64,000 bases of DNA from Rossellomorea vietnamensis (GCF_008180415.1 NZ_VTEI01000007.1:159810-223809); one strand, 5' to 3'. Shown: positions 7,586 to 17,651, counted from the first letter of the stretch. The notes: generated by a model from the sequence alone, not told the origin. Made by a program: numbers and translations.

Positions 7586-8359
7586 TTAACCTAGGACGTG
7601 ATATCCTGAATCCACGTGGATGTTTTCCCCTGTAATGCCCCGGCTCATGTCACTGAACAAGAATACTGCTGTATCTCCGACTTCTTCTTGTGTCGTATTT
7701 CTGCGCAGCGGAGCTCTCTCTTCAATTTGTTTCAAGATAGTATTGAAATCTCCTACTCCTTTTGCAGAAAGAGTCCTGATTGGTCCTGCTGATATAGCAT
7801 TAACACGGACACCGGATTTCCCAAGGTCACTCGCAAGGTATTTTACACTTGCCTCCAAGGAAGCTTTGGCAACACCCATGATATTATAATTTTCCAGAAC
7901 TCGTTCTCCGCCTATATACGTAAGAGTGACAATGCTGCCGCCTTCAGTCATAAGGTCTTTTGCTGCTTTGGCAACGGCAGTCAGTGAATAAGAACTGATA
8001 TTATGTGCAAGCAGGAAACCGTCTCTTGTCGTGTTCATATAATCACCGGCTAATTCTTCTTTTTTAGCAAAAGCGACACAATGTGCAATTCCATGGATGA
8101 CGCCTGCTTCCTCCTTGATTGTCTGGAAGCATTGATCGATGTCCTCATCATCAGTGACATCACATTGAAGAAAGAGATGGTCGCTGCCTTCAAGCGTTCC
8201 GGCCAAATCCTTGACACTTTTTTCAAATCTTTCGCTTGCATATGTAAAGATCAATCTCGCTCCTGCCTGATGAAGGCTTCTTGCTATCCCCCAGGCAATA
8301 CTTCGTTTATTTGCTACACCCATTACCACATATGTTTTTCCCTGTAATGAAAGAGTCAT
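7586..8359 (-). CDS. fabI: Enoyl-ACP reductase FabI
   Basis: FabI reduces trans-2-enoyl-ACP with NAD(P)H in the last step of each fatty-acid elongation cycle. The 257-residue protein shows the atypical SDR cofactor motif GVANKRSIAWGIA (residues 14-26) and the catalytic pair Tyr158-x6-Lys165 with Tyr148, as expected for FabI rather than FabG. It is transcribed alone; a FapR-type operator lies 30 bp upstream of the start, so repression relieved by malonyl-CoA is likely. Length and order next to cotO agree with B. subtilis. Confidence 0.96.
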   Translation of the reverse strand: MTLSLQGKTYVVMGVANKRSIAWGIARSLHQAGARLIFTYASERFEKSVKDLAGTLEGSDHLFLQCDVTDDEDIDQCFQTIKEEAGVIHGIAHCVAFAKKEELAGDYMNTTRDGFLLAHNISSYSLTAVAKAAKDLMTEGGSIVTLTYIGGERVLENYNIMGVAKASLEASVKYLASDLGKSGVRVNAISAGPIRTLSAKGVGDFNTILKQIEERAPLRRNTTQEEVGDTAVFLFSDMSRGITGENIHVDSGYHVLG

Positions 8360-8388
8360 ATTAATCCCCCTAAGTTTATTACATGTTA

Positions 8389-8405
8389 TTAGTACCTGAT
8401 ACTAA
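8389..8405. promoter_or_regulatory. FapR operator of fabI
   Basis: TTAGTACCTGATACTAA is an exact copy of the 17-bp FapR consensus. It sits upstream of the fabI start. FapR represses fatty-acid and phospholipid synthesis genes and is released by malonyl-CoA. Confidence 0.9.
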
Positions 8406-8471
8406 TTTTATCCCATTTCTATCAGGAAAGAAAGGGATAACCGTAAAAATAAATTTACTTTTCATATCCGC

Positions 8472-8504
8472 AAAAAAGGACGCAACCAAATTTGGTTGCG
8501 TCCT
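8472..8504 (-). terminator. Terminator downstream of the CPA2 antiporter gene
   Basis: A perfect 13-14-bp stem, AGGACGCAACCAAA with TTTGGTTGCGTCCT, is followed by six T on the minus strand. It lies 120 bp beyond the antiporter stop codon and upstream of fabI. Confidence 0.8.
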
Positions 8505-8623
8505 CTAATTAATGTCTCTTTTTTCTCCATTATAAATACCAAAACGTTCGACACTTGGTGCGCCAGTACCCTATTAATGAAAGGGGAAGGGTCTCTATCG
8601 CTTCTCATTATAAATACCCTTAA

Positions 8624-10486
8624 TCAGCAGTACTCACAGAATTCCAATTCACGCTTCAGTTCATCAACATATTCTTTTGAGCCTGTAACAATCAATCGAT
8701 CATTCATGTGCAGTTCCGTATCCCCATGAGGCACGATTGAATCCTTTCCTCTGAAAATACGGACAAAGATAACGTCCCCGGTAAAAGGAAATTCCCTCAA
8801 TGTCATCCCTTCAAACTGGATGTTCATCATTTTGATTTCATAAAGTGATGCTTCCTGATTCGTAAAGATGTTCATTACGGAAGGAGACTCTATCAAGGCC
8901 TTCAAAAGCGCCTTCGTAGAAAGCATGACCGAAAATACCTCTATTTCGTTCTCTCTCAGCATCTCTTCAAGATCAGGACTTTCCACTCGAACAATTACAC
9001 GTTCGATACCGTATTCTTTCGCTGCAATCGCAAGTGTAGCATTCTGCTCTTCATCCCCTGTAGAAATGACAATGATATCCGTTTCGAATATATTATTTTT
9101 CTCAATGTTTTCCAAGTTAAAATTCTCTATTTCATTGATTTCAAACAAAGAGTCGGATATGCTCCTGGTTGATTTGTCCTGTCTTGTATGATAAAGCACA
9201 GGGACATATAGGGCTGACTTAAGTTCCCGGGATACCGGAAGCGTCATCTGGTTGGCTCCCAGGAAGGAAACTTTTATTTGCTTTTCCTCACTAGCTTCCT
9301 TAGGGAAAAGCTTTTTAAATACTATTGGTGTAACCAGGCATGTAATAACGGCTACCAATATCAACGTGCCGCTCATTTGTGCAGTGATGATCTCCATACG
9401 CTCTGCAATTTTGGCAGCAGCGATGACCAATGATAACGTAGATGTCAGCAGGAACGCTGAAGCAATCGTCGTTTTGTTATCATACCACTTCCTTAAAAGG
9501 AAGACCGGCAATAGTTTTGATAATAAAAATGCCAGCATGAGCAGCGGAATCAAAATGAGCATTTTAGGGTCACTCAACAATGACCATAGCTCTAATTCCA
9601 CCCCAACCATTACGAAGAATATAGGAATTAGGAACCCATAGCCGAAGGAATCGAGTCTGTGGACCATTTCCTGGTTGGGAGAAAGAAGCGATACCAGCAC
9701 ACCTGCCAGGAAGGCACCAAGGATATTTTCAGCACCAACCGATTCAGAGACAGCGACTAACAAGATGATCAGGGTAAAAATAGCCCTGGTTCCGATTTGA
9801 GTCGTGCCTGTTGATAGTGTCTTCATTAATGCATTATTTTTGAATCGTTTCGCCAGGAAGTACAGCAGTACACCGGCACCAAACAACAGAAGCAGCAGCC
9901 ACATATTCCCTTGGCCTTCTCCATACAGTGAGACAAATACTGCAAGCAGGATCATCGTCACCAAATCGGCAATTACTGCGACCAACAGAATGATCTGTCC
10001 AATGCCGCTTTTCATGATGTGAGCCTCTTTTAACGTAGGTACTACCACCCCAAGTGAAATTGTTGAGATGATCAGTGTCATTAAGAAGGCATTATCAATT
10101 AAGCCAGCCAAAACAAATAAGTAGGATAATCCCAGTGAAACAAAAAAGATGCCTGCGAATATCACCATGGATACCTTAAGTCTATTCGGTTCAGGCTTTC
10201 CACTTGGAAGAACTTGTTTCTTCTTTCCATCATTAGAGAAGGCGGAAAAATCAATTTCCAATCCGCTCAAGAACATTAGAAAAATAAAACCAAGAGTGGA
10301 CAGTGTCTCCAGCCACATATCCTGGTGAACGAGATCGAATCCGCTCCTTCCAATTATCAGGCCTACAATGATTTCGGCAATTACTACTGGAATAAAATTA
10401 AGCTTTAGTCTATGAAGCAAAATCGGTGTAATGAATGCAGCAAGAATTACAATAACTAGTGATGCCACTGATGCACCATGTTCCAT
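8624..10486 (-). CDS. yjbQ: CPA2-family cation:proton antiporter with TrkA-C domain (YjbQ)
   Basis: The 620-residue protein has about 12 membrane segments in residues 1-390 (CPA2 fold; DFSAFS, GFIFLMFLSGLEID near residue 75), a RCK/TrkA-N-like nucleotide-binding region around 400-520, and a TrkA-C domain at about 545-620 (FEGMTLREFPFTGDVIFVRI, ending in LIVTGSKEYVDELKREL). It probably exchanges K+ or Na+ for protons with gating by a ligand bound to the C-terminal domains. It follows mgtE by about 16 bp in the same direction, so the two ion transport genes may be co-transcribed. The ion is not evident from sequence. Confidence 0.85.
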   Translation of the reverse strand: MEHGASVASLVIVILAAFITPILLHRLKLNFIPVVIAEIIVGLIIGRSGFDLVHQDMWLETLSTLGFIFLMFLSGLEIDFSAFSNDGKKKQVLPSGKPEPNRLKVSMVIFAGIFFVSLGLSYLFVLAGLIDNAFLMTLIISTISLGVVVPTLKEAHIMKSGIGQIILLVAVIADLVTMILLAVFVSLYGEGQGNMWLLLLLFGAGVLLYFLAKRFKNNALMKTLSTGTTQIGTRAIFTLIILLVAVSESVGAENILGAFLAGVLVSLLSPNQEMVHRLDSFGYGFLIPIFFVMVGVELELWSLLSDPKMLILIPLLMLAFLLSKLLPVFLLRKWYDNKTTIASAFLLTSTLSLVIAAAKIAERMEIITAQMSGTLILVAVITCLVTPIVFKKLFPKEASEEKQIKVSFLGANQMTLPVSRELKSALYVPVLYHTRQDKSTRSISDSLFEINEIENFNLENIEKNNIFETDIIVISTGDEEQNATLAIAAKEYGIERVIVRVESPDLEEMLRENEIEVFSVMLSTKALLKALIESPSVMNIFTNQEASLYEIKMMNIQFEGMTLREFPFTGDVIFVRIFRGKDSIVPHGDTELHMNDRLIVTGSKEYVDELKRELEFCEYC

Positions 10487-10502
10487 ACCCTTTCCCCCTC
10501 TT

Positions 10503-11879
10503 CTATACTAAATAGTTCATGAATAATGTGGCCATGCCAAAATAGATCATGATACTGATAATGTCATTTATAGTCGTGATAAACGGACCGGAAGCCACCG
10601 CAGGATCCACCTTAAGCTTATGCATCAAGAGCGGCACAAGCGATCCTGCCAATGTTGCGACAATCAAGGATACCATAATGGATACACCGACAAGAAATCC
10701 TAAAAATAATTGCCCTTTCCATACGTATACAGTAATCATGACAACTATTCCACAAACAGTTCCGGTAATTAAACCAGTCCCGGCTTCACGGATAACCAGA
10801 TTCCATTTGCTCTCTTCTTCCAAGTCACCAGTTGCAATTCCGCGAACTGCCACTGCGAGGGCCTGTGTCCCCGTATTTCCAGCCATGCCGGCAATCAAGG
10901 GGATAAATACAGCCAATATCGCTACCTTATCCAGGGTTTCTTCAAACCTTCCTATCAAACTGGCCGTGAACATTCCCAAGAATAACAGTGCAATCAGCCA
11001 AGGAAGCCGCTTCTTTGCGGCAGTAAAGGGGTTGCGGTCAACAGAATCAACATCCGAGATACCCGCAAGCTTCGAGTAGTCATCAGAAGCTTCTTCATCA
11101 ATGACGTCAATGATGTCATCGACAGTAATGATCCCCAAAAGATGATGCTGGAAATCCACAACAGGCAATGCCAGGAAATTATAGTCTCTCATTGTCCTGG
11201 CAACCGCTTCCTGATCTTCTCCAACAGAAACGGATACGACCCGGTCACTCATAACCTCGGCAATCATAACATCATCGTCACTGATAATCAGATCACGCAG
11301 TGAAATAACCCCTGCAAGCCTTTTTGTTTCGTCTACTACAAAGATATAATAGATGGTTTCTGCATTAGGGGCTTCATTCTTCAAGATGGTCATGGCGGAA
11401 CGGACCGTCTGGTTAGCTGAAATCGCAACAAACTCAGTGGTCATGATACTTCCTGCTGTATACTCCTCATAATGAAGGAGTTCTTTGATTTCCTGAGCGG
11501 ACTCTTGGTCCATTATGGTCAGGTAACTTGCCACCTGGTCTTTATCCAATTCATTCAGGACATCAACAGCATCATCGGCATACATATTAGACAGCATGTC
11601 CGCAGCATAAGCCGGGTTCATCTCGGCGAGAATATCCTGATATTCTGTTTCATCTTTATCAAGGCTTTCAAATAACTCAGCCATTTCTTCAGGAGATAAA
11701 TATTGATACATTTTTAACCGCAGAGCATCGTTTATTCTTTCAAAGTATTTAGCCCTGTCATAAGAGTGGAGTGAATTGAATTCTTCACGAAAGATTTCCA
11801 TTTGTTCATTTTGAAGGGCAGAGGTCAAGTACTCTTCATCAAGCTGGACTTCTCGTTTATCTTGGTTTTCTGCAGCCAT
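10503..11879 (-). CDS. mgtE: Magnesium transporter MgtE
   Basis: The 458-residue protein has the MgtE order: an N-terminal helical domain (about 20-125), two CBS domains (about 130-255, with GSIMTTEFVAIS and EVMSDRVVSVSVGED), a plug helix and five C-terminal membrane helices containing the conserved FIPLIAGMAGNTGTQAL block. It is a Mg2+-gated channel for Mg2+ uptake. I prefer the ATG at 11879, eight bases after AAGGAGG; the frame stays open to 12014 but that leader is Lys-rich and has no site. I do not see an M-box leader in 11880-12290, although many mgtE genes have one. Confidence 0.93.
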   Translation of the reverse strand: MAAENQDKREVQLDEEYLTSALQNEQMEIFREEFNSLHSYDRAKYFERINDALRLKMYQYLSPEEMAELFESLDKDETEYQDILAEMNPAYAADMLSNMYADDAVDVLNELDKDQVASYLTIMDQESAQEIKELLHYEEYTAGSIMTTEFVAISANQTVRSAMTILKNEAPNAETIYYIFVVDETKRLAGVISLRDLIISDDDVMIAEVMSDRVVSVSVGEDQEAVARTMRDYNFLALPVVDFQHHLLGIITVDDIIDVIDEEASDDYSKLAGISDVDSVDRNPFTAAKKRLPWLIALLFLGMFTASLIGRFEETLDKVAILAVFIPLIAGMAGNTGTQALAVAVRGIATGDLEEESKWNLVIREAGTGLITGTVCGIVVMITVYVWKGQLFLGFLVGVSIMVSLIVATLAGSLVPLLMHKLKVDPAVASGPFITTINDIISIMIYFGMATLFMNYLV

Positions 11880-12297
11880 CGGCATACCCTCCTTCTTGTA
11901 TTTCAGTACATATTCGTGTTTCTTTTTCTTGTTTTTCTTCCAATTTCCGGTTAAAAAGATATGATCAGAAAGTGTCTTTCCAAAATGATGTTGGTTTGGC
12001 ATACTTGCTTTCATGAACGCTCTTCTATTCAGATTGTTATTTATCAGCCTTATTATTTTTAAAAACGACTTAGAGACAAAAAAAGAAAATGCCGTTTAAA
12101 AATGCAGGATAAGAGAATTATTATAGTAGGACCCAGATTGGGCTCTCTTCAAACCATTCCTGTACAGTCTTCATACTAGATAACGATTTGCAGTCCTAAT
12201 TATACTAGCAAATTCTAAAAAAATTGTCGCCTCCAAAAGATTATTTACTAAATTAAAAATATTATTTACATTTGCTGCATTAGAAAGGAGTAAACTT

Positions 12298-13044
12298 ATG
12301 AAAATAGATATAATTGGTGACATTCACGGCTGTTTCGATGAATTTAAGGAGCTGACGGGCTATCTAGGATACCGGTGGGATTCAGGGATTCCGGTCCACC
12401 CTGATGGCAGGGTGCTTGGTTTTGTGGGTGATTTAACAGACCGCGGACCTAACTCCCTGGGAGTGATTGAAACGGTGTGGAAACTGGTTACTAAACAACT
12501 GGCATACTATGTTCCGGGCAATCACTGCAACAAATTATATCGTTATTTTCTTGGTAACAAAGTCAAAATTCTTCATGGTCTTGAAACAACTATAGAGGAA
12601 CTAGGCCGTCTTCCGAAAAAGGAAATGAAGAGATACAAGGAGATGTTCATTGAGCTTTATGAAAATGCGCCTCTCTATCAGCAGCTGGATTCAGGAAACT
12701 TAATCATTGCCCATGCTGGAATTACAGAGGAGCTCATTGGCAGGCAGAGTAAGAGAGTGAAAACCTTTGTCCTGTATGGAGACATTACCGGAGAAACAAA
12801 TGAAGACGGTACACCTGTCAGAAGGGACTGGGCATTCAATTACAAAGGCGACGCCTATGTTGTGTATGGACACACACCTTTTTCAGAAGTGAGAAACATT
12901 AATCGGACATATAATATTGATACCGGCGCTGTGTTTGGCGGAAAGCTTTCCGCACTTTCTTACCCTGAGCTGACAACAAAAAGCGTTAAGTCAGGCATGC
13001 CTTATGCAGCGGAAAAATTCCGCGATGTTAATCCTGATAGATAG
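12298..13044 (+). CDS. prpE: Diadenosine tetraphosphatase PrpE
   Basis: A 248-residue metallophosphatase. The signature blocks are [10 protein letters not shown] (Asp8, His10), [10 protein letters not shown] (Asp45) and GNHCNK (Asn75, His76), and a later GHTPF. PrpE cleaves bis(5'-nucleosyl) tetraphosphate and affects spore germination in B. subtilis, where it is expressed in the forespore. GAAAGGAG precedes the ATG. It is a single-gene unit between divergently oriented mgtE and convergent yjbO. The presence of the order yjbO-prpE-mgtE matches B. subtilis. Confidence 0.93.
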   Translation: MKIDIIGDIHGCFDEFKELTGYLGYRWDSGIPVHPDGRVLGFVGDLTDRGPNSLGVIETVWKLVTKQLAYYVPGNHCNKLYRYFLGNKVKILHGLETTIEELGRLPKKEMKRYKEMFIELYENAPLYQQLDSGNLIIAHAGITEELIGRQSKRVKTFVLYGDITGETNEDGTPVRRDWAFNYKGDAYVVYGHTPFSEVRNINRTYNIDTGAVFGGKLSALSYPELTTKSVKSGMPYAAEKFRDVNPDR

Positions 13045-13104
13045 AGCATAAGGTTCGACTGAGCAAATGGAGAATCCCCATTCTCATTTCCATAGAAGTA
13101 AAAG

Positions 13105-13141
13105 AAAAACAGCCGGCTGGACAGACAGCTGGCTGTTTTTA
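13105..13141. terminator. Bidirectional terminator between prpE and yjbO
   Basis: AAAAACAGCCGGCTG pairs with CAGCTGGCTGTTTTT, with A and T tracts on both sides, so it can stop both converging transcripts. Confidence 0.9.
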
Positions 13142-13148
13142 TGTTTCT

Positions 13149-14027
13149 CTAAAGAAGGCTATTCATATCTTCAGGCAGCGGAGCATTAAAATGAAGCTGA
13201 TTATTGGTCATCGGATGGAAAAAAGAAAGAGAAAGGCAATGAAGGGCCTGCCTGTGAATTCTTTCTGTATTTCCTCCATATAAGGTATCACCGAGCAGCG
13301 GATGCCCGGAATATGACATATGGACACGGATCTGGTGTGTCCTGCCAGTACCCAGATCCAAGTGCAGGTGTGCAAAACCTTCATACTGATTAATGATGCT
13401 AAAATGAGTAACAGCAGGCTTCCCATCCTGCCTTACTTCCCTTTCAATAATCGAAGTTTCTTTCCTTCCAATAGGTGCATCTACCGTCCCTTCCAAAGAT
13501 GAAAAAACACCATGTGCGAAAGCTTGGTAAGACCTCTTGATTTCCCTCTTCCTTTGCTGAAGGCTCATTAAATGATGGACATGCCTATGCTTGGCAATTA
13601 AGACCAGCCCCGAGGTGTCCCTGTCAAGCCTGGTCACTATGTGGATGGCAGTATCTATGTCATGCCTCAGATAATATCCGTGAATCCCATTAGCAAGGCT
13701 TCCTGCAGGATGCTCCCTCGAAGGAATCGTGCTCATGCCCGAGGGTTTATTGACAACCAGGACATCTTTGTCTTCATAAATGATATCCAACTGCATGTTT
13801 TCCGGCACTAAAGCGGAGCTCTTAGGCTCTGGAGGAAAAATAACCAGCAAATGGTCCCCGGGCTGAAGGGCATAGCGGACAGTGACTTCCTTATGATTCA
13901 CCATAATCTTCCCGCCAGCATATTTGATGTCTGTCAGCATCCGCTTTGAAATGTTCTTCTCATTCAGAAACGCTTTGATAACTTTGCCTGATTGGTTCTT
14001 TGGGATGTTCCATTCCATTTTGTACAT
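13149..14027 (-). CDS. yjbO: RluA/RluD-family pseudouridine synthase (YjbO)
   Basis: The 292-residue protein has an S4-like N-terminal region (residues 10-65) and the RluA catalytic motif TRLDRDTSG (132-140), in which Asp135 is the nucleophile; most members have His before Arg, here it is Thr. Further motifs include NKPSGM (93-98) and GRTHQIRVH near residue 235. It should isomerise uridines in rRNA or tRNA; the exact target is not evident. It lies 12 bp after nadK, in one minus-strand unit relQ-nadK-yjbO. Confidence 0.92.
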   Translation of the reverse strand: MYKMEWNIPKNQSGKVIKAFLNEKNISKRMLTDIKYAGGKIMVNHKEVTVRYALQPGDHLLVIFPPEPKSSALVPENMQLDIIYEDKDVLVVNKPSGMSTIPSREHPAGSLANGIHGYYLRHDIDTAIHIVTRLDRDTSGLVLIAKHRHVHHLMSLQQRKREIKRSYQAFAHGVFSSLEGTVDAPIGRKETSIIEREVRQDGKPAVTHFSIINQYEGFAHLHLDLGTGRTHQIRVHMSYSGHPLLGDTLYGGNTERIHRQALHCLSLSFFHPMTNNQLHFNAPLPEDMNSLL

Positions 14028-14039
14028 GATTTATAGTAA

Positions 14040-14837
14040 TCAATCATCCGCGATGAAGGAGTCCCTGACCCTTTTCCAAAAAGGAAACGGCCTGAATCTC
14101 GCAAAACGGATTTTTTCATCAGCAACCCTGTACTGTATCGATTTTACATCTTTATGGAGAAGCGTTAGATGATCGATCGTAATCATGAAGTCAGGTACGT
14201 TGACTGGTTTAAGCATGCAAGTATGGTGTGCGGGCAGAATCAGTGGAGAACCGATTGTCCTGAAGACCCGGTTGTTGATGGATGCCATTTCTGCAAGCTG
14301 GATGGCAGGAATCGATGGATGGAGTATCGCTCCCGCTAATGCCTTATTATAGGCAGTACTCCCGGATGGTGTGGAAAGGCACAGGCCGTCTCCCCTGAAG
14401 CGTTCAAAATGCTGTCCCCGGATTTCAACATCCATCACCAGCGTTCCTTCCACACTCTTCACCGTTGATTCATTCAACCCCAGATATCTTGTTTCCTTTC
14501 CTCCATTTTGATAACGGATGATCGTTTCTAATAAAGGATATTCAATAATTTGATAAGGTGTCTTTGCTATGGCGATGACAAGCTTTTCAATCTCTTCAGG
14601 CACCCAGTCTGCATAGAATCCAAGGTGGCCGGTATGTACTCCGACAAAAGCTGTCTTGTCCAGTCTTGAACTATAACGGTGAAATGCATATAACAGTGTA
14701 CCGTCCCCGCCGACTGAAATGACGATATCCGGCTCCTCTTCATCATATACCAACTCAAAGTCTTGAAGATATGTACGCATTTTGTGCATCAGTGTATTAG
14801 ACTTTGAATCTCCTTTAGAAGTGATTGCAAATTTCAT
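14040..14837 (-). CDS. nadK: NAD kinase
   Basis: NAD kinase phosphorylates NAD to NADP with ATP or polyphosphate. The 265-residue protein carries GGDGT (residues 43-47, Asp45 catalytic), NEST at about 143, and [11 protein letters not shown] at about 173. The ATG at 14837 follows AAAGGGTG; the frame is open to 14885 without a site. Length equals B. subtilis NadF/PpnKA. The gene starts 51 bp after relQ ends and is followed closely by yjbO. Confidence 0.95.
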   Translation of the reverse strand: MKFAITSKGDSKSNTLMHKMRTYLQDFELVYDEEEPDIVISVGGDGTLLYAFHRYSSRLDKTAFVGVHTGHLGFYADWVPEEIEKLVIAIAKTPYQIIEYPLLETIIRYQNGGKETRYLGLNESTVKSVEGTLVMDVEIRGQHFERFRGDGLCLSTPSGSTAYNKALAGAILHPSIPAIQLAEMASINNRVFRTIGSPLILPAHHTCMLKPVNVPDFMITIDHLTLLHKDVKSIQYRVADEKIRFARFRPFPFWKRVRDSFIADD

Positions 14838-14888
14838 ATTGGATACACCCTTTTTTAGTTTCTTTTCCCTCTCCGGCCAGACCAAAAC

Positions 14889-15548
14889 TTATTGTCCTTT
14901 GGGTTTCCGGCGTTTTTCGTCTTGATCTTTCTTATTAGAGAAAAATCTTTGAGCTTCCTGGATTTCTTCTCTGATTAGAGACATTTCTTCATCAAGCCTG
15001 AATGCCGCCTCAGCTGCTCTCATTAATCTGGTTCTGATTTCTTCAGGAAATTGGCCTCTGTATTTATAATTAAGAGAATGCTCAATTGTTGCCCAAAAAT
15101 TCATGGCCAGCGTCCGTATCTGTATTTCTGCAAGGATAATCTTTTCCTCATGGACGGTTTGGACGGGATACTCAATCACGACATGGTAAGAGCGGTATCC
15201 ACTCGGCTTTTTATGCGATATGTAATCCCTTTCTTCCACTATGCGAAAATCGTTTCTCGCCCTCAATAAGTTTACGACAGCATGGATATCCTCTACAAAT
15301 TGGCACATTAACCGGATACCTGCAATATCCTGCATCTCTGTTCCCAGTTTATCCAGCGGAATTCCTTTTTGGTTCGCTTTATCCAATATACTGGCAATAG
15401 GTTTGACCCTTCCGGTGACAAACTCAATTGGAGAGTGCTCCCGCTCCAGTTCGTAAAGTCCTCTCATTCCTTTTAATTTAATCTTCAGCTCATCTACAGC
15501 CTGTTTATACGGTCCCAAAAACTGCTCCCAATGATTCACAACGTTCAC
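14889..15548 (-). CDS. relQ: Small alarmone synthetase RelQ (YjbM)
   Basis: The 219-residue protein contains only a RelA/SpoT-type (p)ppGpp synthetase domain: TGRVKPIASILDK (45-57), DIAGIRLMCQF (74-84), the G-loop region HKKPSGYRSYH near residue 113, and EIQIRTLAMNFWATIEHSLNYKY. It lacks HD hydrolase, TGS and ACT domains, so it is a small alarmone synthetase. It transfers pyrophosphate from ATP to GDP or GTP. The order relQ-nadK-rluD-type is conserved across Bacilli. Confidence 0.95.
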   Translation of the reverse strand: MNVVNHWEQFLGPYKQAVDELKIKLKGMRGLYELEREHSPIEFVTGRVKPIASILDKANQKGIPLDKLGTEMQDIAGIRLMCQFVEDIHAVVNLLRARNDFRIVEERDYISHKKPSGYRSYHVVIEYPVQTVHEEKIILAEIQIRTLAMNFWATIEHSLNYKYRGQFPEEIRTRLMRAAEAAFRLDEEMSLIREEIQEAQRFFSNKKDQDEKRRKPKGQ

Positions 15549-15604
15549 CTCTTCTTACGATGGCTTATCAGGTAAGTTAAAAGCTATTGATCAAAGTCTT
15601 TTTA

Positions 15605-15780
15605 GAAGGCTCTTTTCGTAAACTTTGTTGCTGTTTGATACTAATTCCGAAGATATCAATCTCAAGAAGGAAAAATACGGTACTATCGAAAAGAAAAGAG
15701 CTGCGCTTCCCCGATAAGAAATAAAACCCTTAGTATCCGGGGATATCCGAAAGCAACAATCTATGCGAAAACAGCCTTTT
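15605..15780 (+). repeat. Element A, copy 1
   Basis: The left end AAGGCTCTTTTCGTAAAC and the inverted right end GAAAACAGCCTT are the imperfect terminal repeats of this family, extending about 27 bp and including TTGTTGCT. The interior has GAAAAGAAAAGAGCTGC and a CCCG...CGGGG hairpin. It fills the gap between yjbL and relQ. No gene is inside. Confidence 0.85.
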
Positions 15781-15833
15781 AGAAAGGCTCTTTCAGCTTA
15801 GGCAGTTAGATACGCCATCGCTTATATTCTAAC

Positions 15834-16214
15834 CTACTCCGCTTTTTCTAAAAAAATCGATTCTACTTTTTCAACCATCTCATCTCCATAATTGCTGTTG
15901 CCTTCTATGTTTTCAATCAGGAAGTCCAGTTCATGGTAAAGCCCTTCTAATTCGAAGCTTGTCTCCCCGAGGTCTGCAACTACTTTGATATTCTGCTTGA
16001 TCCCTTCCTTCAACGCGGGCCAGCACCCTTCTTGAATGTGAAGCAGTACATAATCATCGTCAGATTCCGCCAAATACACAAATGAATAATTTTCTGAGTC
16101 GACAATTACCTGACCGGCAGGCTGTAAATTTTGTTCACTGGATTTTTCGCTGCTATGTAATAGTAATGAATCTTCAAGAAGTTCAGCTTTCGTTAAATAT
16201 ATATTTTTTCTCAT
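15834..16214 (-). CDS. yjbL: UPF0738 protein YjbL
   Basis: A soluble, acidic protein of 126 residues without signal or membrane segment. It matches YjbL by position (between relQ and yjbK, divergent from yjbK) and by length; the family has no known function. Residues 40-75 (VIVDSENYSFVYLAESDDDYVLLHIQEG) look like beta strands. A weak ribosome binding site (AGGAGCACCACAC) precedes the ATG. Confidence 0.85.
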   Translation of the reverse strand: MRKNIYLTKAELLEDSLLLHSSEKSSEQNLQPAGQVIVDSENYSFVYLAESDDDYVLLHIQEGCWPALKEGIKQNIKVVADLGETSFELEGLYHELDFLIENIEGNSNYGDEMVEKVESIFLEKAE

Positions 16215-16388
16215 ATGAAGTGTGGTGCTCCTTTCACTGCTTTATGCCTCCTATTTTAACACAATATCTCCTCAACTATCTAAAGATTGAAGTAACCCGG
16301 AGAGAAGGAGATAATGTTATATGTAAGCAGGAACCCTGTAATTGAAAGAAAAAGAAATATCCCATTAAACTTGGAAAGGAAGAATACT

Positions 16389-16967
16389 ATGCCGGAAGAA
16401 CTTGAAATAGAATTTAAAAACATGCTCACTCAAGGAGAATTTAATTGCATCAAGAAACATTTCTCCTTTACAGATAAAGACTTCACCCTGCAAAAAAATC
16501 ATTACTTTGATACCCTTGCCAATGATTTGAGAGAGAAGCAGTGTGCTCTCCGCATCAGAGAAAAGAATGGTAAATTTGAATTCACCTTGAAACAGCCTGC
16601 TGATGGAGGGCTGCTGGAAACCAACCAGACAATTACGGAGCATGAGTCCAGCAAGATGCTCGCTGAAGGTTTTATTCCCCCAGGAGAGGTAGAGTCTGCT
16701 TTGAAAAAACTGGGCATAGAAACAAAAAAATTCCTTCACTTTGGAACCCTGTCCACCAAGAGGGCGGAGTCCCGGTATAAAGATGGATTAATGGTACTTG
16801 ATTACAGTTTTTATTTAAACAATGAAGATTTTGAGTTAGAATATGAAGTGAACGATAGAGAATCAGGACAAGAAAAATTCTTTGATTTTCTCAAGACCAT
16901 GAACATTCCGATTCGACATGCCGATAATAAAATAAAAAGATTTTTAAGAGCTGTAATTTCAGACTGA
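16389..16967 (+). CDS. yjbK: CYTH-domain protein YjbK
   Basis: The 192-residue protein is a single CYTH (triphosphate tunnel) domain. The defining EIEFK (E-x-E-x-K) lies at residues 6-10, and other charged strand motifs follow (ALRIREKNGKFEFTLKQP, LDYSFYL, DFELEYEV). Family members hydrolyse triphosphates or make cAMP; the substrate of YjbK is not settled. The start at 16389 has GGAAAGGAAG; the upstream open frame has none. yjbJ follows 27 bp later. Confidence 0.9.
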   Translation: MPEELEIEFKNMLTQGEFNCIKKHFSFTDKDFTLQKNHYFDTLANDLREKQCALRIREKNGKFEFTLKQPADGGLLETNQTITEHESSKMLAEGFIPPGEVESALKKLGIETKKFLHFGTLSTKRAESRYKDGLMVLDYSFYLNNEDFELEYEVNDRESGQEKFFDFLKTMNIPIRHADNKIKRFLRAVISD

Positions 16968-16994
16968 CAGTTCATATAAAGGAGACACATAGCA

Positions 16995-17651
16995 ATGAAC
17001 GTGCAAGCATTAAAAACAATGATGGAATTACAAGCATTGCAGGGGCTCAATTCAAATTCAAAATCTGGCCAGCCGGTTTCTGGCTCCGATTCTTCCTTAT
17101 TTCAGCAAATGCTCACTGAAACCCTTGCCAGCCAATCAATGCAGCCTCAGCTTTCAAAGCTGGGATCTGTCAGCCAAATGATTCCTCTGTTTTCAAACGG
17201 AAATAGTCTTGTCACTAAAAATGCAGCTTCTTATATCTCGAATGCAGCATCCGTGTCGACAAGCAAAGCACCTGACAGTTCGATACAGCAAATTATCAGC
17301 AGGGCTGCCCAAAAATACAACCTGCCTGTTAAATTAATCTCATCTGTTATCAGCCAGGAATCCAATTTCAAACCGGATGCTGTCAGCCATGCAGGTGCTT
17401 CAGGGTTAATGCAGCTCATGCCTGCCACCGCCCGAGGGCTTGGAGTTACAGATATATTTGATCCTGAGCAAAATGTTTTTGCCGGCACTAAATACCTTAA
17501 GCAAATGATGGACAAATATAACGGCCGCCTCGAATTGGCGCTTGCCGCTTATAACGCTGGACCTGGGAACGTTGATAAATATAATGGGATCCCTCCCTTT
17601 AAAGAAACGATGCAATATGTACAAAAAGTATCTCAAAGGTATTACACTTGA
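16995..17651 (+). CDS. yjbJ: Lytic transglycosylase YjbJ
   Basis: A 218-residue protein with a Ser/Gln-rich N-terminal half and a C-terminal SLT domain (about 100-215). The domain has the catalytic Glu122 in SQESNF, followed by AGASGLMQLMPATARGLG and ALAAYNAGPGNVDKYNG, the hallmarks of family 1 lytic transglycosylases, which cut peptidoglycan. No signal peptide is visible, as in B. subtilis YjbJ, so the export route is unclear. It has its own AAGGAGACAC site and is probably co-transcribed with yjbK. Confidence 0.92.
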   Translation: MNVQALKTMMELQALQGLNSNSKSGQPVSGSDSSLFQQMLTETLASQSMQPQLSKLGSVSQMIPLFSNGNSLVTKNAASYISNAASVSTSKAPDSSIQQIISRAAQKYNLPVKLISSVISQESNFKPDAVSHAGASGLMQLMPATARGLGVTDIFDPEQNVFAGTKYLKQMMDKYNGRLELALAAYNAGPGNVDKYNGIPPFKETMQYVQKVSQRYYT

